A stretch of DNA of 28,632 nt. Source: a virus. Positions within the stretch are counted from its first letter, which is position 1. Each line of letters opens with the position of its first letter. Under the pieces are notes generated by a model that did no database searches, was not told the origin of the DNA, and saw nothing but the letters and a program-made list of their open reading frames with translations. The position numbers and the translations under genes were made by a program. Shown here in pieces: positions 13,569 through 20,654 of the stretch. The stretch spans positions 1 to 28,632 of IMG/VR virus record IMGVR_UViG_3300035438_002148; one strand, written 5' to 3'.

Positions 13569-13970
13569 AATGACTTGATAGAAGCCGTAAAAGCTAATGA
13601 TGTAGAAAAAGTTAAACAATTAATCAAAGCTGGAGCTGATATAAACGATGTTGGCGATTACGATGAAAATAGATTGATAAATGGCTTTACACCTTTGCAA
13701 TGGGCAGTGTGGAAAGGACATATAGAAATAGTGAAACTTTTAATACAAGCTGGAGCTGATATAAATTCACAAAGTACTGATGATATCGATGGACACACGG
13801 CTTTACATTGTGCAAGCGACTTACCAATAGTGAAACTTTTAATACAAGCTGGAGCTGATGTTAGTATTAAAGATCTACATGGTGAGACGGCTTTGCAATG
13901 GGCGTCGTTTCAAGGTCGTACTAAAATAGTAGAATTTTTAATTAAACATAAATCTAAACTAACAAACTAA
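13566..13970 (+). CDS. Compact ankyrin-repeat protein (four repeats)
   Basis: 134 residues, nearly all ankyrin repeat from residue 4: LIEAVKANDVEKVKQLIKAG, TPLQWAVWKGHIEIVKLLI, TALHCASDLPIVKLLIQAG, TALQWASFQGRTKIVEFLI. The consensus is strong, so a folded four-repeat domain is likely. Two internal stretches starting at 13727 and 13826 (offset 99 bases, one repeat) are identical over more than 30 bases, a recent repeat duplication. Cytoplasmic, no signal. Starts in junction copy 7. Probably an adaptor or inhibitor that binds another protein. Confidence 0.88.
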   Translation: MNDLIEAVKANDVEKVKQLIKAGADINDVGDYDENRLINGFTPLQWAVWKGHIEIVKLLIQAGADINSQSTDDIDGHTALHCASDLPIVKLLIQAGADVSIKDLHGETALQWASFQGRTKIVEFLIKHKSKLTN

Positions 13971-13983
13971 AAGGTAACTACAA

Positions 13984-14148
13984 ATGAAATTTTTTGAATC
14001 AATGCTTGATGTTGCGCTTGGGTACTTCAGTTTTTTTGCAACTGCTTATATGGCTACTCTTATTCAAGAGTATTTTAAATTTACCACTGAAGAATTGGTG
14101 TTAACATTCATTCTATTATGGTTATACGCTAGAGTCAACTTTAGTTAA
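13984..14148 (+). CDS. 54-residue two-pass membrane protein
   Basis: ATG 13984 follows AAAAGGTAACTACAA, a good RBS. Two hydrophobic stretches (about 7-27 and 38-50) separated by a short charged loop with EEL. The stop is two bases before the VRR-NUC start, so it is in the same operon. Two-pass proteins of this size include holins and pinholins, but no endolysin gene was seen nearby, so lysis is only one option; superinfection exclusion is another. Confidence 0.5.
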   Translation: MKFFESMLDVALGYFSFFATAYMATLIQEYFKFTTEELVLTFILLWLYARVNFS

Positions 14149-14150
14149 TA

Positions 14151-14423
14151 ATGTTAGAAAAGGAAATAGAGACGAAGATCGTTAAATACGCTAAATCACA
14201 GAATGTCTTATCATTTAAGATGAATTCTGTGACAAGCAAAGGATTGCCTGATCGTATGTTTATAAGCAAAACGTCTATATTTTTTATAGAATTTAAAAGA
14301 TTAGGTGCTAAACCTACAAAGTTACAATCTTATATGATGTCAGAGTTAAAAGATTATAACTGTAAAGTTTATGTTGTAGATGACGTAGAACAAGGTAAAA
14401 GAATTATTGATATATATAACTAA
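14151..14423 (+). CDS. VRR-NUC domain nuclease
   Basis: 90 residues, the normal size of the stand-alone phage form. The motifs are complete: Glu5 in the first helix, GLPDR with Asp34, then Glu47-x-Lys49 in FIEFKRLG, and a C-terminal VYVVDDVEQG strand-loop. This is the PD-(D/E)xK fold of VRR-NUC, which in phages is a Holliday junction or flap endonuclease acting in replication and recombination. It is soluble and probably a dimer. It sits among accessory genes rather than with DUF2800/DUF2815, but function would fit with them. High confidence for the family, lower for the exact substrate. Confidence 0.88.
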   Translation: MLEKEIETKIVKYAKSQNVLSFKMNSVTSKGLPDRMFISKTSIFFIEFKRLGAKPTKLQSYMMSELKDYNCKVYVVDDVEQGKRIIDIYN

Positions 14424-14437
14424 AGATAAATGATATG
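14422..14437 (+). repeat. Stop-start junction repeat, copy 8
   Basis: AAAGATAAATGATATG; one substitution in the ribosome-binding part (GGT to GAT). The VRR-NUC stop at 14421-14423 overlaps its left end. Confidence 0.65.
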
Positions 14438-14815
14438 AATAAATTAGAAGTTGTAGATAGTTTTATTAATGCTATATATCGCGAAGATATAGAAAAAGTT
14501 AAACAATTAATCGAAAATCTTGACATTAATTGGCAAGAACCAGATGAGGGTTATACATTTTTACATCTTGCAGTATCAGACGAAAATATAGAAATAGTAA
14601 AAATATTAATAGAAGCAGGAGCCGATATAACTATAGAAGATTCATACGGTCACACAGCTTTACAATGGGCTATTAAATATTCAAAGCTAGAAATAGCTAA
14701 ATTATTACTAGATGTTTATATTACTAAAAATCTCTCTTATAAATATAAAACTTTTTGTCCTTATTGTAAAAAGTTTACTGACCCAGAATTAAATAAAACA
14801 ACAAAAGGTGAATGA
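14435..14815 (+). CDS. Ankyrin-repeat protein with C-terminal CPYC motif
   Basis: 126 residues. Three ankyrin units: VVDSFINAIYREDIEKVKQLI, TFLHLAVSDENIEIVKILI, TALQWAIKYSKLEIAKLLL. The C-terminus has FCPYCKKFTDPELNK, giving one CxxC pair; a similar CPYC follows the membrane part of the 12202 product, where ankyrin repeats come after it. A single pair could bind metal only as a dimer or with another ligand, or be a redox pair. Ends KGE-stop within junction copy 9. Confidence 0.8.
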   Translation: MNKLEVVDSFINAIYREDIEKVKQLIENLDINWQEPDEGYTFLHLAVSDENIEIVKILIEAGADITIEDSYGHTALQWAIKYSKLEIAKLLLDVYITKNLSYKYKTFCPYCKKFTDPELNKTTKGE

Positions 14816-14819
14816 TATG
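14804..14819 (+). repeat. Stop-start junction repeat, copy 9
   Basis: AAAGGTGAATGATATG, same variant as copy 1. TGA 14813-14815 ends the ankyrin gene; ATG 14817 starts the next. The GTG at 14808 is inside the RBS and rejected as a start. Confidence 0.75.
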
Positions 14820-15311
14820 AAGGAAGAACTAAATGCAATATTTTTAAATGAAGATCTAAAACGACCTAAATTTGATGAACTTTATAAAAACTTAACAAAC
14901 AAATATTTCAAAGATGAAAAATATTTAGAAACTTTTTTTACTAAAAATTTAAAAATTGATATGGGTTTTGAAAATATTGTGTTTGAAAATATTTTTTGTG
15001 AACATAGAGATTTTTATGACAATAGAGCTTGGGGGCATATTACTGATTACAATAGTCGCCAGGAAACTGTTGATATTATAAAATATGTTGATTTTCTATT
15101 TTCTTCGTTTGTAAAAGCTGGAAATGGTACTTTTACTTTAGATTCTTATCATCCAGATAGTCGAATGTTTGAAATTATGAAAAATAATTATAGAGTTAAT
15201 TCTAACGAAACTGTTTTAGAATTTTTAGAAAAAAAATATTCACATATTAAATTTTACAAAGGTGAATTATGCCAAGATAAATTATTTTTCTCAAAAACAA
15301 TAAGGTTTTGA
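14817..15311 (+). CDS. Unknown protein, member 2 of the two-gene family
   Basis: 164 residues, soluble, mixed alpha/beta. The part from about residue 60 on aligns with the 8456 product: an aromatic-rich helix, the strand GTFTLDSYHPDSR, MFEIMKNNY, LEFLEKKY, then a C-terminal strand KLFFSK. The N-terminal 60 residues are extra and charged. No homologue comes to mind. One copy near the replication genes and one at the end of the ankyrin island suggest that the family is useful to the element. Its last codons overlap the ClpP promoter. Confidence 0.6.
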   Translation: MKEELNAIFLNEDLKRPKFDELYKNLTNKYFKDEKYLETFFTKNLKIDMGFENIVFENIFCEHRDFYDNRAWGHITDYNSRQETVDIIKYVDFLFSSFVKAGNGTFTLDSYHPDSRMFEIMKNNYRVNSNETVLEFLEKKYSHIKFYKGELCQDKLFFSKTIRF

Positions 15312-15336
15312 CAAAAGCAATATTATTTGTTATATA
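15308..15336 (+). promoter_or_regulatory. Sigma70-like promoter for the ClpP-like gene
   Basis: TTGACA at 15308-15313 (overlapping the preceding stop), 17-base spacer, TATATA at 15331-15336; further TATA-type boxes overlap. Confidence 0.7.
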
Positions 15337-15360
15337 TAATATATGAATTAAGGATTTACT

Positions 15361-15978
15361 ATGACAACAGATAAGATAAAAGAATTTTTATTAGAACAAC
15401 GAATTATTAAAATAAACGGTATTATAGATGAAAAATTATCTGAAGATGTAATAAATCACTTATATTATTACGACAGTTTGAATCAAAATACTATATATCT
15501 ACATGTTAATAGTTTCGGAGGTTCTCTTAGAGATGGTTTGGCTATATACGATATTACTCAACGCATTAAATCTAAAGTTTGTACTATTAATGTTGGTAGT
15601 GCCATGTCTATGGCATGCTTTTTATTAAGCTGTTGTGGATCAGAAGGTATGAGACACGCCACTCCTAATTCAATTATAATGTGGCATCCTAGCAGTACAT
15701 ACATGGGTTGGTCAAGTACAGAAGAAATCGCTATCACTGGTAAAGAGGTAGAACGTTTAGATAATTTAGTAGATTCTATATTAGCAAAACATACAAAAAA
15801 AGATTTATCTTTTATAAAAACAATAGGAGAAAAAACTACATATATTACACCTACCGAAGCTATAGAATATGGGTTAATAGATGGTTTATATGTTAAAGAA
15901 AATAAAATAGAAAACGAATCAGAAAATCAACTTAATAAAATTAAAAATATATTATTAGGAACTAAAAATGATAAATAA
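15361..15978 (+). CDS. ClpP/TepA-like serine protease
   Basis: 205 residues, close to ClpP (about 200). The fold elements are clear: TIYLHVNSFGGSLRDGLAIY near residues 44-63, the active-site GSAMSMACF with Ser83, RHATPNSIIMWHP with His109, and TEAIEYGLIDG near the end. In ClpP the third residue, Asp171, lies just before the LSAxEA motif; by eye the matching position here is Thr159. Activity is therefore uncertain, although a nearby Asp148 might substitute. Phages use ClpP-like enzymes as head-maturation proteases, but this gene is far from the head genes and has its own promoter with early-type neighbours, so regulatory proteolysis or interference with host ClpP is possible. The gene after it overlaps by 11 bases. 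Confidence 0.85.
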   Translation: MTTDKIKEFLLEQRIIKINGIIDEKLSEDVINHLYYYDSLNQNTIYLHVNSFGGSLRDGLAIYDITQRIKSKVCTINVGSAMSMACFLLSCCGSEGMRHATPNSIIMWHPSSTYMGWSSTEEIAITGKEVERLDNLVDSILAKHTKKDLSFIKTIGEKTTYITPTEAIEYGLIDGLYVKENKIENESENQLNKIKNILLGTKNDK

Positions 15979-16228
15979 AATAAAAAACTTCTTTTTTAGA
16001 ATTTGTAGCTTTTTTTATTTTAAAAGCAATGAATCAGAACATGAAAAAAGATATGGTCAAATAGCTTGTAAGTGTAAAATTAACGATTTTGTTGATAACG
16101 TGCAAGAAAAGACTAGTAACGAAAATATAGTATCTGATAATCCTGTCGAGTTTAAACAAAACTCTGTTAAAAATACTCTTAATAATGAATGGGTATCTGG
16201 GCATAAAAAAACAAAAAAACTAAATTAG
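15968..16228 (+). CDS. Small unknown protein
   Basis: 86 residues. The N-terminus is basic and aromatic (MINKIKNFFFRICSFFYF), possibly membrane-attached, followed by a polar Asn/Ser/Glu-rich tail with CKCK. AGGA lies 8 bases upstream of the ATG. The start overlaps the end of the ClpP-like gene by 11 bases, so it is in that operon; a substrate adaptor or partner is conceivable. No family recognised. Confidence 0.5.
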   Translation: MINKIKNFFFRICSFFYFKSNESEHEKRYGQIACKCKINDFVDNVQEKTSNENIVSDNPVEFKQNSVKNTLNNEWVSGHKKTKKLN

Positions 16229-16235
16229 GTGTAAT

Positions 16236-16694
16236 ATGCAAGAAAGAACAGCTTTAGATATTTTTAATGAACTTTTACAATACAATGAAGTCGAATTAAA
16301 TAACAAATGCATAACTTTTAGATTATCAAATGAAATACACACACCTCTTGACATAATAGCAAGAAAACATGGCTACTCTTTTTCTAAGATGATTAATAAC
16401 GTGCTATTGAGTTTAATATCCCAAATTATACATAATAACTATATTTTTTCGCCAGACTTATCTGATTTTAACATAAGAGAACAAAGAATAGCAACTGAAG
16501 GAAAAAAAGGAAAACATGTAACAATACATGTCACTGAATCAGTTTTTAAAGAAATTAATAAAATTTGCAATTTGAATGATAGAACTAAAAGTATTTTAGT
16601 AATTTACGCTGCATTAAGTTGTTTAAAACAAAAAAAAGAGACTATCGGAATAAGTTATGATCTCTCTCCATTTAACTTAGATTTTAAAATATGA
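16236..16694 (+). CDS. Putative tandem ribbon-helix-helix DNA-binding protein
   Basis: 152 residues. Around residues 25-60 a short strand (ITFRLS) is followed by two helices with PLDIIARKHGYSFSKMINN, the ribbon-helix-helix layout. A second copy of this pattern occurs at about 93-135 (HVTIHVTESVFKEINKIC then a helix). Two fused RHH units would make a single-chain dimer, as in a few phage regulators. It would bind a short palindromic operator. It starts 8 bases after the preceding gene. A plausible regulator of the helicase operon or late genes. Assignment rests on pattern only. Confidence 0.45.
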   Translation: MQERTALDIFNELLQYNEVELNNKCITFRLSNEIHTPLDIIARKHGYSFSKMINNVLLSLISQIIHNNYIFSPDLSDFNIREQRIATEGKKGKHVTIHVTESVFKEINKICNLNDRTKSILVIYAALSCLKQKKETIGISYDLSPFNLDFKI

Positions 16695-17050
16695 TAAAAA
16701 AGTTTAAATATAAATTTTTAAATACATACTTAAAAGAGATACATAAAAAATCATTAACTCTTTTATGTATATATTTGATTTCAATGATTATATATAGCTT
16801 TTATATTCAAAATATCACAGCTCTAATATTAATAGAGTTTCTTTTATTTTGCTGTTTAATATCTTGTATTAATTCTATTAAATGTAACTTTTTATATAAA
16901 AAATTTATACTTAGTACCAATTCAGAAGAAGAATTAACTATTATTTGTAACGCTCTTGAAGAAAAAACAAAATATATAAACATCTCTTTGTTTTGTTTGA
17001 AAATAACTTTAAGCGTAGTTTTGTTTGATATAATTAACAATTTACTATGA
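16691..17050 (+). CDS. Small multi-pass membrane protein
   Basis: 119 residues. Hydrophobic segments at about 23-37, 42-58 and 97-115, with lysine-rich ends. Overlaps the gene before it (ATGATAA, 4 bases) and the one after it (4 bases), so it is part of a tight operon. No known motif. Candidates are superinfection exclusion or a membrane-sited regulator. Confidence 0.5.
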   Translation: MIKKFKYKFLNTYLKEIHKKSLTLLCIYLISMIIYSFYIQNITALILIEFLLFCCLISCINSIKCNFLYKKFILSTNSEEELTIICNALEEKTKYINISLFCLKITLSVVLFDIINNLL

Positions 17051-17481
17051 AATCAGAAAATAAAAAATCACCTTTGAAAAAGCTCTTAACAGATCAAATA
17101 TCTGCAAAGCAAATAGCTGATGTACGTTATTTATCTGCTATGGGATATACAGATAACGATATAGCTAAAAATTATTTAAGAATGAGACCAGATGATTTTT
17201 GTCGTTTAAAAAATGAAAATATAAACCTTAAAGAATCAATAGAAACTGCAAAAGCTTTAGTTGCAATACAAGCTCATGAAAGACTAATGTATCTTTTAGA
17301 ACATGCAACTGTAGAAAAAAATCAAATACAAATAGCTCTATATCTACATCAAAAATATAGTAAAGTTGACGATTCACTAGATCTTCCTTCTAGTATTCAA
17401 ATAAGTTTTGCTAAAAAAACTGAAAAGACTAAAGAGGAAATAGAAAAAGAAGCTGATTTACATTTATTAAATGAAGAATAA
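17047..17481 (+). CDS. HTH protein, possibly terminase small subunit-like
   Basis: 144 residues. Residues about 18-55 make a helix-turn-helix (SAKQIADVRYLSAMGYTDND, then IAKNYLRMRPDDFCRLK). A helical middle (about 60-110) with ALVAIQAHERLMYLL and a charged tail follow. HTH plus helical oligomerisation region is the layout of small terminases, which bind the packaging site. However, no large terminase is beside it and it overlaps the helicase gene, so a replication or regulatory role is as likely. It overlaps its neighbours on both sides. Confidence 0.45.
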   Translation: MKSENKKSPLKKLLTDQISAKQIADVRYLSAMGYTDNDIAKNYLRMRPDDFCRLKNENINLKESIETAKALVAIQAHERLMYLLEHATVEKNQIQIALYLHQKYSKVDDSLDLPSSIQISFAKKTEKTKEEIEKEADLHLLNEE

Positions 17482-18832
17482 GGATAACTTACATAACTAT
17501 CAATTAGAATGTATAGATAAAATAAAATCAATTAAGAAATGTGCTTTACATCTAGACATGGGATGTGGAAAAACTATCATCACTCTAACTGCGATATCAG
17601 ATCTTTTAAAAGAGAATTTAGTTAAAAAAATCTTGATAATCGCACCCCTTCAAGTTGCTAAAAATGTGTGGCATAAAGAACTATCAAACTGGGAACATAC
17701 AAAAGCTATTTCCTATAGTATTTGCGTTGGTACTAAGATAAAAAGAGATAAAGCTTTCAAACAAGATGCTCGAATTTATATTACAAATAGAGAAATTGTC
17801 CCAGATCTTTTAGAATCTTTAAATAAAAAAATTATATCTGATTTTGATATGATTGTTATCGATGAAGCTTCTAGTTTTAAAAATGCTAAATCAAAGCGTT
17901 TTAAAGCCCTTTGTAAGATCAAAAGCGATTACTTAGTGGAGTTGACCGGTACTCCATCTCCTAATGGCTTAATGGATCTCTGGTCGCAAATTTATTTATT
18001 AGATAAAGGACAAAGGTTTGAAAAATCAATGAGTAAGTTTGTAGTTAAAAACTTTAATTACAAAACTCAAAGAAATCCACATACTCGATCTTTTTTCTTT
18101 TACGATCATGTACCTATAAATCAAAAAGAGTTATTTAATAAAATTTCAGATATAGCTTTTTCTTTGAAAGCTTCAGATTATATAGCTTTACCAAAAAAAA
18201 TTGATTTAGTTACTTATGTAGATTTACAAAATCAAAGAGAATATAAAGATCTAGAAAAACATTTTATTTTAGAATTGCAAAGCGATACTGTCGTAGCTCA
18301 AACACAAGCTGTTTTGTATAACAAGTTATTACAATTTTGCAATGGAGCTATTTATGATGAAGATAAAAACATCATTGAATTAAACAATTCTAAAATAGAT
18401 GCATTAGAAGATATTGTTGAAAATAATGAAAATGAAAATATTTTAGTTGCTTATAATTTTAAATCTGATTTAATACGTTTAAAGAAAAGATTTCCTAAAT
18501 CAGAAATTCTATCTACTAAAAATATTGATGTAGTAGATCGTTGGAATAAAGGAAAAATAAAAATGCTTTTATGTCATCCAGCTTCATCAGGAATGGGTTT
18601 GAACTTACAAAGCGGGGGGTCTACAATCATTTGGTTTGGGATGACTTGGAACTTAGAACATTACTTGCAATTTAATGCTAGATTATATCGGCAAGGTCAA
18701 ATAAAGCCCGTAAAAATTAATCATTTAATAGCAAAAAATTGTATAGATGAAACAATCTACGAAGCTCTTAAAAATAAAAATATTACTCAAGAAAATTTAC
18801 TAAAATCATTGCTTTTGAATATTTCTTATTGA
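17471..18832 (+). CDS. SNF2-type DEAD/DEAH helicase
   Basis: 453 residues, the size of compact phage SNF2-like helicases. Motifs in order: YQ (10-11), Walker A DMGCGKT (29-35), Walker B/II DEAS (131-134), motif III LTGTP (158-162), and C-terminal motifs V and VI with RLYRQGQ (404-410), a SNF2 hallmark. Both RecA lobes are complete, so it is likely an active ATP-dependent translocase. Such proteins in phages are linked to replication start, branch migration or transcription. It ends just before the next promoter and overlaps the HTH gene upstream by 11 bases. Confidence 0.88.
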   Translation: MKNKDNLHNYQLECIDKIKSIKKCALHLDMGCGKTIITLTAISDLLKENLVKKILIIAPLQVAKNVWHKELSNWEHTKAISYSICVGTKIKRDKAFKQDARIYITNREIVPDLLESLNKKIISDFDMIVIDEASSFKNAKSKRFKALCKIKSDYLVELTGTPSPNGLMDLWSQIYLLDKGQRFEKSMSKFVVKNFNYKTQRNPHTRSFFFYDHVPINQKELFNKISDIAFSLKASDYIALPKKIDLVTYVDLQNQREYKDLEKHFILELQSDTVVAQTQAVLYNKLLQFCNGAIYDEDKNIIELNNSKIDALEDIVENNENENILVAYNFKSDLIRLKKRFPKSEILSTKNIDVVDRWNKGKIKMLLCHPASSGMGLNLQSGGSTIIWFGMTWNLEHYLQFNARLYRQGQIKPVKINHLIAKNCIDETIYEALKNKNITQENLLKSLLLNISY

Positions 18833-18857
18833 CAGTTTGAAAACTTTATTGTATAAA
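18829..18857 (+). promoter_or_regulatory. Sigma70-like promoter for the 18894 gene
   Basis: TTGACA at 18829-18834, spacer 17, TATAAA at 18852-18857. It overlaps the end of the helicase gene and lies 36 bases from the next ATG. Confidence 0.7.
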
Positions 18858-18893
18858 GCATAAACAAACAAACTAATTAATTATAATAACGAT

Positions 18894-19829
18894 ATGAAGC
18901 AAGAATATTTAAACAAACTTTACGCAAAACTATACAACTTTAAAAGTGCCAAAAAGAAAATTGGTTTTTCCGAAAAAGATGTATCTCATCAAGATTTAGT
19001 AGATATACTGATGACACCAAATTTGCAAGATTCTAGAGCTCGTAACGACCGAGAATTAAGGTACCAAAACTCTCATCGCGACGCGGAGAAGCTACAAAAG
19101 ATAACAGCAGAATTCTTGCCGTTTATAAGAGAAGAAATGATTTGTTTGGTAAGAGATAGCTACAAGGGAGATCCGCGTGAGTTCAAACATATAGAAAGAG
19201 AACATTTTCTTAACATGATTTTTTGGAAATCCTCATCTTGTATATTGCGTACTTTTGAGCTTTTTGGAGATGATTTTTCAGATCGTGCTGATAACAGAGA
19301 TGATTTTTATCAAATGATAAAACGAAGCTTAGTAATTAAAATTACTACAAAAAACCAAGCTTTTATAAAAAAAATTGATGTTATGGTAAATAAAATTTTT
19401 GATTTAGTAGTTGAACGATTAAATAAATATAACAATAACGATCTTAATACAGAAGTACTTGAGAAAGAAGCTTTGATGTTTATAGTAAAAATTTCAAAAT
19501 CATTTCCATCTTTAAAAGACAAAGTATTAAACTTAATACTTCCATATTTAAACCATGAAAAAAAATCATTTCATGATATTGTTTTTATTGGTTTTAAAAA
19601 ACTAGCAAAGAATTTTCCAGATGAAATTATGAGTTTAGTGCAATCTTATAAAACACATGAGAATACTGAAATAGCAAAAACAGCCTCACAAACTTTAACA
19701 AAGATAAAAAGAAAAATACTTGAACGCGAGATAGAAGAAGAAGAGGACGAAGATACGGGTTACGAGGAAGACTATCATGAGGACTTTGATTATGAAGATG
19801 ACGATGTTCGATCCGTTTTAATGGTTTGA
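18894..19829 (+). CDS. Unknown helical protein with HEAT-like repeats and acidic tail
   Basis: 311 residues. Residues about 1-140 are charged and helical (EFLPFIREEMICLVRDSY; REHFLNMIFWK). From about 185 to 270 there are paired helices with spacing like HEAT repeats (EALMFIVKISKSFPSLKDKV; IVFIGFKKLAKNFPDE). The last 35 residues are almost all Glu, Asp and Tyr. The 5' third of the gene is visibly richer in GC than the 3' part, so it may be a mosaic. The 18829 promoter fits this gene as first of an operon. A DNA-mimic or adaptor role is suggested only by the acid tail. No family recognised. Confidence 0.55.
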   Translation: MKQEYLNKLYAKLYNFKSAKKKIGFSEKDVSHQDLVDILMTPNLQDSRARNDRELRYQNSHRDAEKLQKITAEFLPFIREEMICLVRDSYKGDPREFKHIEREHFLNMIFWKSSSCILRTFELFGDDFSDRADNRDDFYQMIKRSLVIKITTKNQAFIKKIDVMVNKIFDLVVERLNKYNNNDLNTEVLEKEALMFIVKISKSFPSLKDKVLNLILPYLNHEKKSFHDIVFIGFKKLAKNFPDEIMSLVQSYKTHENTEIAKTASQTLTKIKRKILEREIEEEEDEDTGYEEDYHEDFDYEDDDVRSVLMV

Positions 19830-19879
19830 TTTAAAAAATATAGTTGGTATTGTTAAACTAAATAACAAAACTAACTAAA

Positions 19880-20110
19880 ATGATAAATTTAATAAATAAA
19901 TATATAAATAAACAATTTGTTCTTGGAATGATACTTTGCTTTGGTATCTTTTCAAAGTACATTCTAGGACCAAATAACTTTATAGAAGAAATAAGTGAAT
20001 TTTGTTTCTTTGTAAAAACAGGTAAAGATATAAATTTTAGTGAAGAGCCTGAGACATTAGACTCTCACTTAAAAGAAATACAAGATTTTATGATGATAAA
20101 TGGTAAATAG
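19880..20110 (+). CDS. Small single-pass membrane protein
   Basis: 76 residues. One hydrophobic stretch (about 13-28, FVLGMILCFGIFSKYIL) follows a short basic N-terminus; the rest is acidic. RBS weak. Its stop lies in GGTAAATAGTATGAG, a relative of the junction repeat, and the next ATG follows 2 bases later. Function unknown; member of a cluster of small membrane proteins. Confidence 0.5.
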   Translation: MINLINKYINKQFVLGMILCFGIFSKYILGPNNFIEEISEFCFFVKTGKDINFSEEPETLDSHLKEIQDFMMINGK

Positions 20111-20111
20111 T

Positions 20112-20384
20112 ATGAGTTTATTAAAAAATTTTTTAACTATAACTTTTATAGCGTTATTATTAACGGGTTCTTTTTTGTTATTGGGTGCGTTACTTATTAC
20201 TATAAAGTATCTATTCATAACAGTTACTACCAAATTTAATAATTTTTGTTTTGATTATTTCAACAATCCTATTGTAGCAGAATGGTTTGTAATTGGAGGT
20301 TCTGTGTTTTTTATTTGTTTTTTATCTATTGTTATTCTTATGTTGCTTACAAAAACTGATGATGTTGATGATTTCTGGAAGTAA
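20112..20384 (+). CDS. Two-pass membrane protein (holin-like candidate)
   Basis: 90 residues from ATG 20112, chosen over ATG 20100 because GGTAAATAGT provides the RBS and the upstream ATG lies inside the previous gene. Two long hydrophobic segments (about 8-35 and 56-80) with a short loop. Charged C-terminus with DDVDDFWK. Two passes, size and position before late genes resemble a holin, but no endolysin is nearby in the window. Its first codons (MSLLK) are shared with the next gene. Confidence 0.5.
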   Translation: MSLLKNFLTITFIALLLTGSFLLLGALLITIKYLFITVTTKFNNFCFDYFNNPIVAEWFVIGGSVFFICFLSIVILMLLTKTDDVDDFWK

Positions 20385-20389
20385 GTAGT

Positions 20390-20608
20390 ATGAGTTTATT
20401 AAAAAAGAAAAAAGATAAAGAGTTTGTTATGCTACATCTCCAACATGGCAACCTCGGAGGACGAGGCAAAATGATGTCTATAGAATATTTGCAAAATATT
20501 TTGAAATTAAGAAAAAAATATAAAGGTATAACACATTCTTGGATAGAAAACGCAGATGGTACAATTCAAGAATGTTCGGATTTATTAAAACCTAATATAT
20601 TGAAATAA
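20390..20608 (+). CDS. Small soluble unknown protein
   Basis: 72 residues, no membrane segment. Begins MSLLKKKK, a duplicate of the start of the 20112 gene with the same TAGTATGAGTTTATT sequence. After that it differs: LQHGNLGGRGKMMSIEYLQ is polar and glycine-rich. No motif recognised. Confidence 0.45.
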   Translation: MSLLKKKKDKEFVMLHLQHGNLGGRGKMMSIEYLQNILKLRKKYKGITHSWIENADGTIQECSDLLKPNILK

Positions 20609-20609
20609 T

Positions 20610-20654
20610 ATGAACTTATTAAAAAAAATTATAAAAAATGAAAACAGAATCTGA
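20610..20654 (+). pseudogene. Third copy of the MSLLK-type start, cut short after 14 codons
   Basis: ATG 20610 reads MNLLKKIIKNENRI then TGA. It repeats the start of the 20112 and 20390 genes. Deleting a single A from the A6 run at 20633-20638 would join it in frame to the gene at 20638. It is either a leader peptide or a start that was lost by one base in the A-tract. Confidence 0.4.

Noticed and set aside
17047-17481. Firm call of small terminase
   Set aside because: HTH and helices fit, but there is no adjacent large terminase and the neighbours are a membrane protein and a helicase; left as a possibility only.
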